Below are positions 20,585-22,500 of a stretch of DNA of 22,500 nucleotides, piece by piece. The notes under the pieces are model-generated. The model was not told the DNA's origin. It did no database searches and saw only the letters and a program-made list of their open reading frames with translations. Both the position numbers and the translations under genes were made by a program. The stretch's first letter is position 1. Every line of letters begins with the position of its first letter. Origin of the DNA: Chromera velia (Eukaryota > Sar > Chromeraceae); contig JAHBMJ010003031.1 in assembly GCA_018398765.1 (NCBI GenBank), positions 1-22,500 of the forward strand, in the 5' to 3' direction.

Positions 20585-22446
20585 TCAAAACGACGGCATC
20601 TCTCTGTGACAGTCGGAGGAGAACCACAGAGAGTCTTCCAACCAACCCCCTCGATCCATCAGCACTGCTGCAGGCCAGCTGCCGGCCCTCTGAGGCAGGC
20701 ATTGTGCGGACGAACGGCCACTCATTGACTCGCATCTCCTCTCCTCTGTCTGGAGAGGAGCAAGAGGAGCGCTCCCATCCGGCATCGGCGTGGTGCCACA
20801 GCAGGAGAGAGCAGACCTCGCACCGCTACTGAATGTACCGCCGGCCGGTTCGTGCTGCCGCCTGAAAGGAGAGAATGGATGAAGGAAAGGACTTAAACAG
20901 AGGGAGAAAAGGAAGAAGAAGGCAAAAGATTCGACGAACGAGATAGCGTAAGGATAAGGGACAGAGAACGCGCAGAGAGATGTATCTAGAAGAAAACGCA
21001 CAGAAAGAAGAGGGCAGGGAAAGAACGGAACGGAAGGTGGGAGAGGAGGAGGGAGGGAAGGACATTGACTGACACAGCTGGACTGGAGAGGATCTTCTCA
21101 AGCGTCAGATGGCAACCTCCCTCCCCTTCTCCTCTGCCTGCCTTTAGATCTTCTCACGGACTCACTGAAAGAATCACAAGTGAGGTGTCCTGCCTGCCTG
21201 CCTGCTCTCCGAAGAGAGCGCTCAGGCGGGGGGGGACGCGCGTGCGCGAGGTTGACTGCATCACCATCCACTTCTCTCCCCTCCCCTCCCCTGAAGGTCA
21301 GTCAACGCTCCCACCGGTGCAGATGAGGTCCTTGACATCGGCAGATTTCCTCAGCTTCCGGCTTCTCGTTGTGCTCAATGTTCTTGACTTTCTCTCTGGG
21401 GGTGTGCTCACCCTGCAGGCACAGAGACGGAAGCACTGAGGAAATCGGAAGGAGACGGGGTCAGACAAAACTCAAAAACTCAAAGACAAGAGCACAAAAG
21501 CGAAGAGACAGCACAAAATTTAAAGTTTCTGAGTACTTGAATGACCATGCCAGAGAAGGGCAAAAATTGATGAGAAGGGCAGAGTTTATCCGACGGAGAA
21601 GCCACACGAAGAAGAGCGGAGACGGCAAAAAAAGCAGAAGAAACAAACTGACCAAGAGAACGATTGAGGCAACGCTGCAGATGACCAAACAGAATGCCGA
21701 CTTTGAGCGAATTGTCTTGAAGTCGTGAATCGAGCCACACGCGGTTTCGTTCGGGATCCGCAGGCGCAATGCTGGAGGGTGCTCTCCATTTGGTCTTGCC
21801 GTCTCCCTGTCAAGGACAGAGAGTTTTTTGCATTCGTCGTTTCTCGAGAAACCCCGTCCTCCCTCATAGACGAACAAGGAAACAGACCACAGATATGGGC
21901 ACCTCGAGTAAATTTGCTCGCTCTCACTTCCTTCTGTGGAAAGTCATCCTTCGATCCAGGAGCTGCCCTTCAACTGGAAAGATCAATTCCTGAAAGCCTC
22001 AGCAGTTCGTGGAAGAGGAGACAGCGTACGAGCCCTCAAATGTCGTCTCACTGGTATTGGCACAGGTCCAACCACACTTCGACACAGCTATGGACTTCTG
22101 AATTACACAGCTAGGTACTGAATGCATGTGACAACCTTCGCATGACTGCCGCATATATATATACATCTGCATGCATATTTTCGCTCATGCAGAGAAGCGC
22201 GCGCGCGCAAGTCGAGCGAAAGTCCTAGCTTTCTTTTCTCCCACGCATTTTTTCCCCTAGCTTAGACACTAAAGAGACAAAAGGGCATACATGCATGCAT
22301 GCATTCACTTTTTTTTTGTTGTGACTCCTCACGATGATGTCGCGGCAGGTTTTCGTACAACTTATATAGCTCCATCGCTGACTGGTGAAGAGCGCCTCTT
22401 GTCACGTCTTTCTTGCACAGCCCCCTTCCCGTCTTCCTGGGTCTGC
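20585..22446 (-). CDS. Putative 3' part of an unrecognised intron-rich gene, running off the right edge
   Basis: Five exon-like blocks join in one frame: 22446-22333 (RPRKTGRGLCKKDV... to ENLPRHH), 22097-22052 (VHSCVEVWLDLCQY), 21806-21686 (ETARPNGEHPPALR...), 21412-21315 (GEHTPREKVKNIEHNE...), 20861-20585 (RQHEPAGGTFSSG... to REMPSF, then stop). Sites are GT-AG: cattcag, cttgacag, gcctgcag and cctttcag acceptors; gtgagg, gtgaga, gtcatc and gtggga donors. Intron phases agree at every junction. If the last intron is not used, the frame ends at 21302 after HRWER. No known domain is seen. A competing frame in the third block (GDGKTKWRAPSS..., 21806 leftwards) also looks coding but breaks phase with its neighbours. 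The plus strand of 21369-21728 is also open and K/R-rich. Base composition here is less GA/CT-skewed than in the spacer to the left. The strand and gene are moderately likely; individual exon ends are uncertain. Confidence 0.
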
Positions 22447-22500
22447 CTGATTGACTGATTCTCTAGCTCCCAGTAGTACTGCAGCTCTCCAGTTTTTGAC

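Noticed and set aside
21369-21728. Plus-strand K/R-rich open frame opposite the right-edge gene
   Set aside because: Most of it is the complement of a pyrimidine-rich minus-strand intron (21413-21685), which explains the Lys/Arg-rich reading.

Overview
The window looks like nuclear DNA of a microbial eukaryote. It is intron-rich, has GT-AG splice sites, long (CA)n, (GA)n and tetranucleotide repeats, and purine/pyrimidine-biased spacers. A chromerid-type alveolate alga (a relative of apicomplexans) fits the style: many small exons, TGCATGC-type motifs and TTTAGGG-type heptamers in one spacer. This placement is inference only, because no ribosomal or organellar marker is present.

One gene can be read with confidence, on the minus strand from 8360 down to 1760. 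Twelve GT-AG exons join in one open frame of 837 codons. Its C-terminal half (about residues 418-772) is an mRNA cap guanine-N7 methyltransferase, with all the expected blocks in order. Its N-terminal half (about 380 residues) matches no family I can name with certainty. Parts of it resemble the tunnel-fold (TTM/Cet1-type) RNA 5'-triphosphatase layout, but with the catalytic glutamates replaced. If one transcript covers both halves, this is a fused capping protein; otherwise the methyltransferase starts at an in-frame Met in exon 4 and the upstream exons belong to a neighbour.

Layout: 1-770 holds GT/ATGT repeats, CAGG repeats and purine-rich DNA. 770-1400 is an AT-rich island. 1760-8360 is the capping gene, whose introns carry almost all the microsatellites of the left half. 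8361-8860 is its upstream flank, with a TGCATGC cluster. 8860-9560 is a second AT-rich island. 9560-12100 contains three diverged copies and one fragment of an unrecognised dispersed element; its hairpin arms change together between copies. 12100-20580 is long GA/CT-biased sequence with small duplications and a few exon-like blocks on the minus strand, none firm. 20585-22446 holds five exon-like blocks on the minus strand that join in one frame and probably form the 3' part of an unrecognised gene running off the right edge.

The most interesting points are the degenerate triphosphatase-like region fused in frame to a cap methyltransferase, and the structured repeat family at 9.67-12.06 kb with compensatory changes in its stems.
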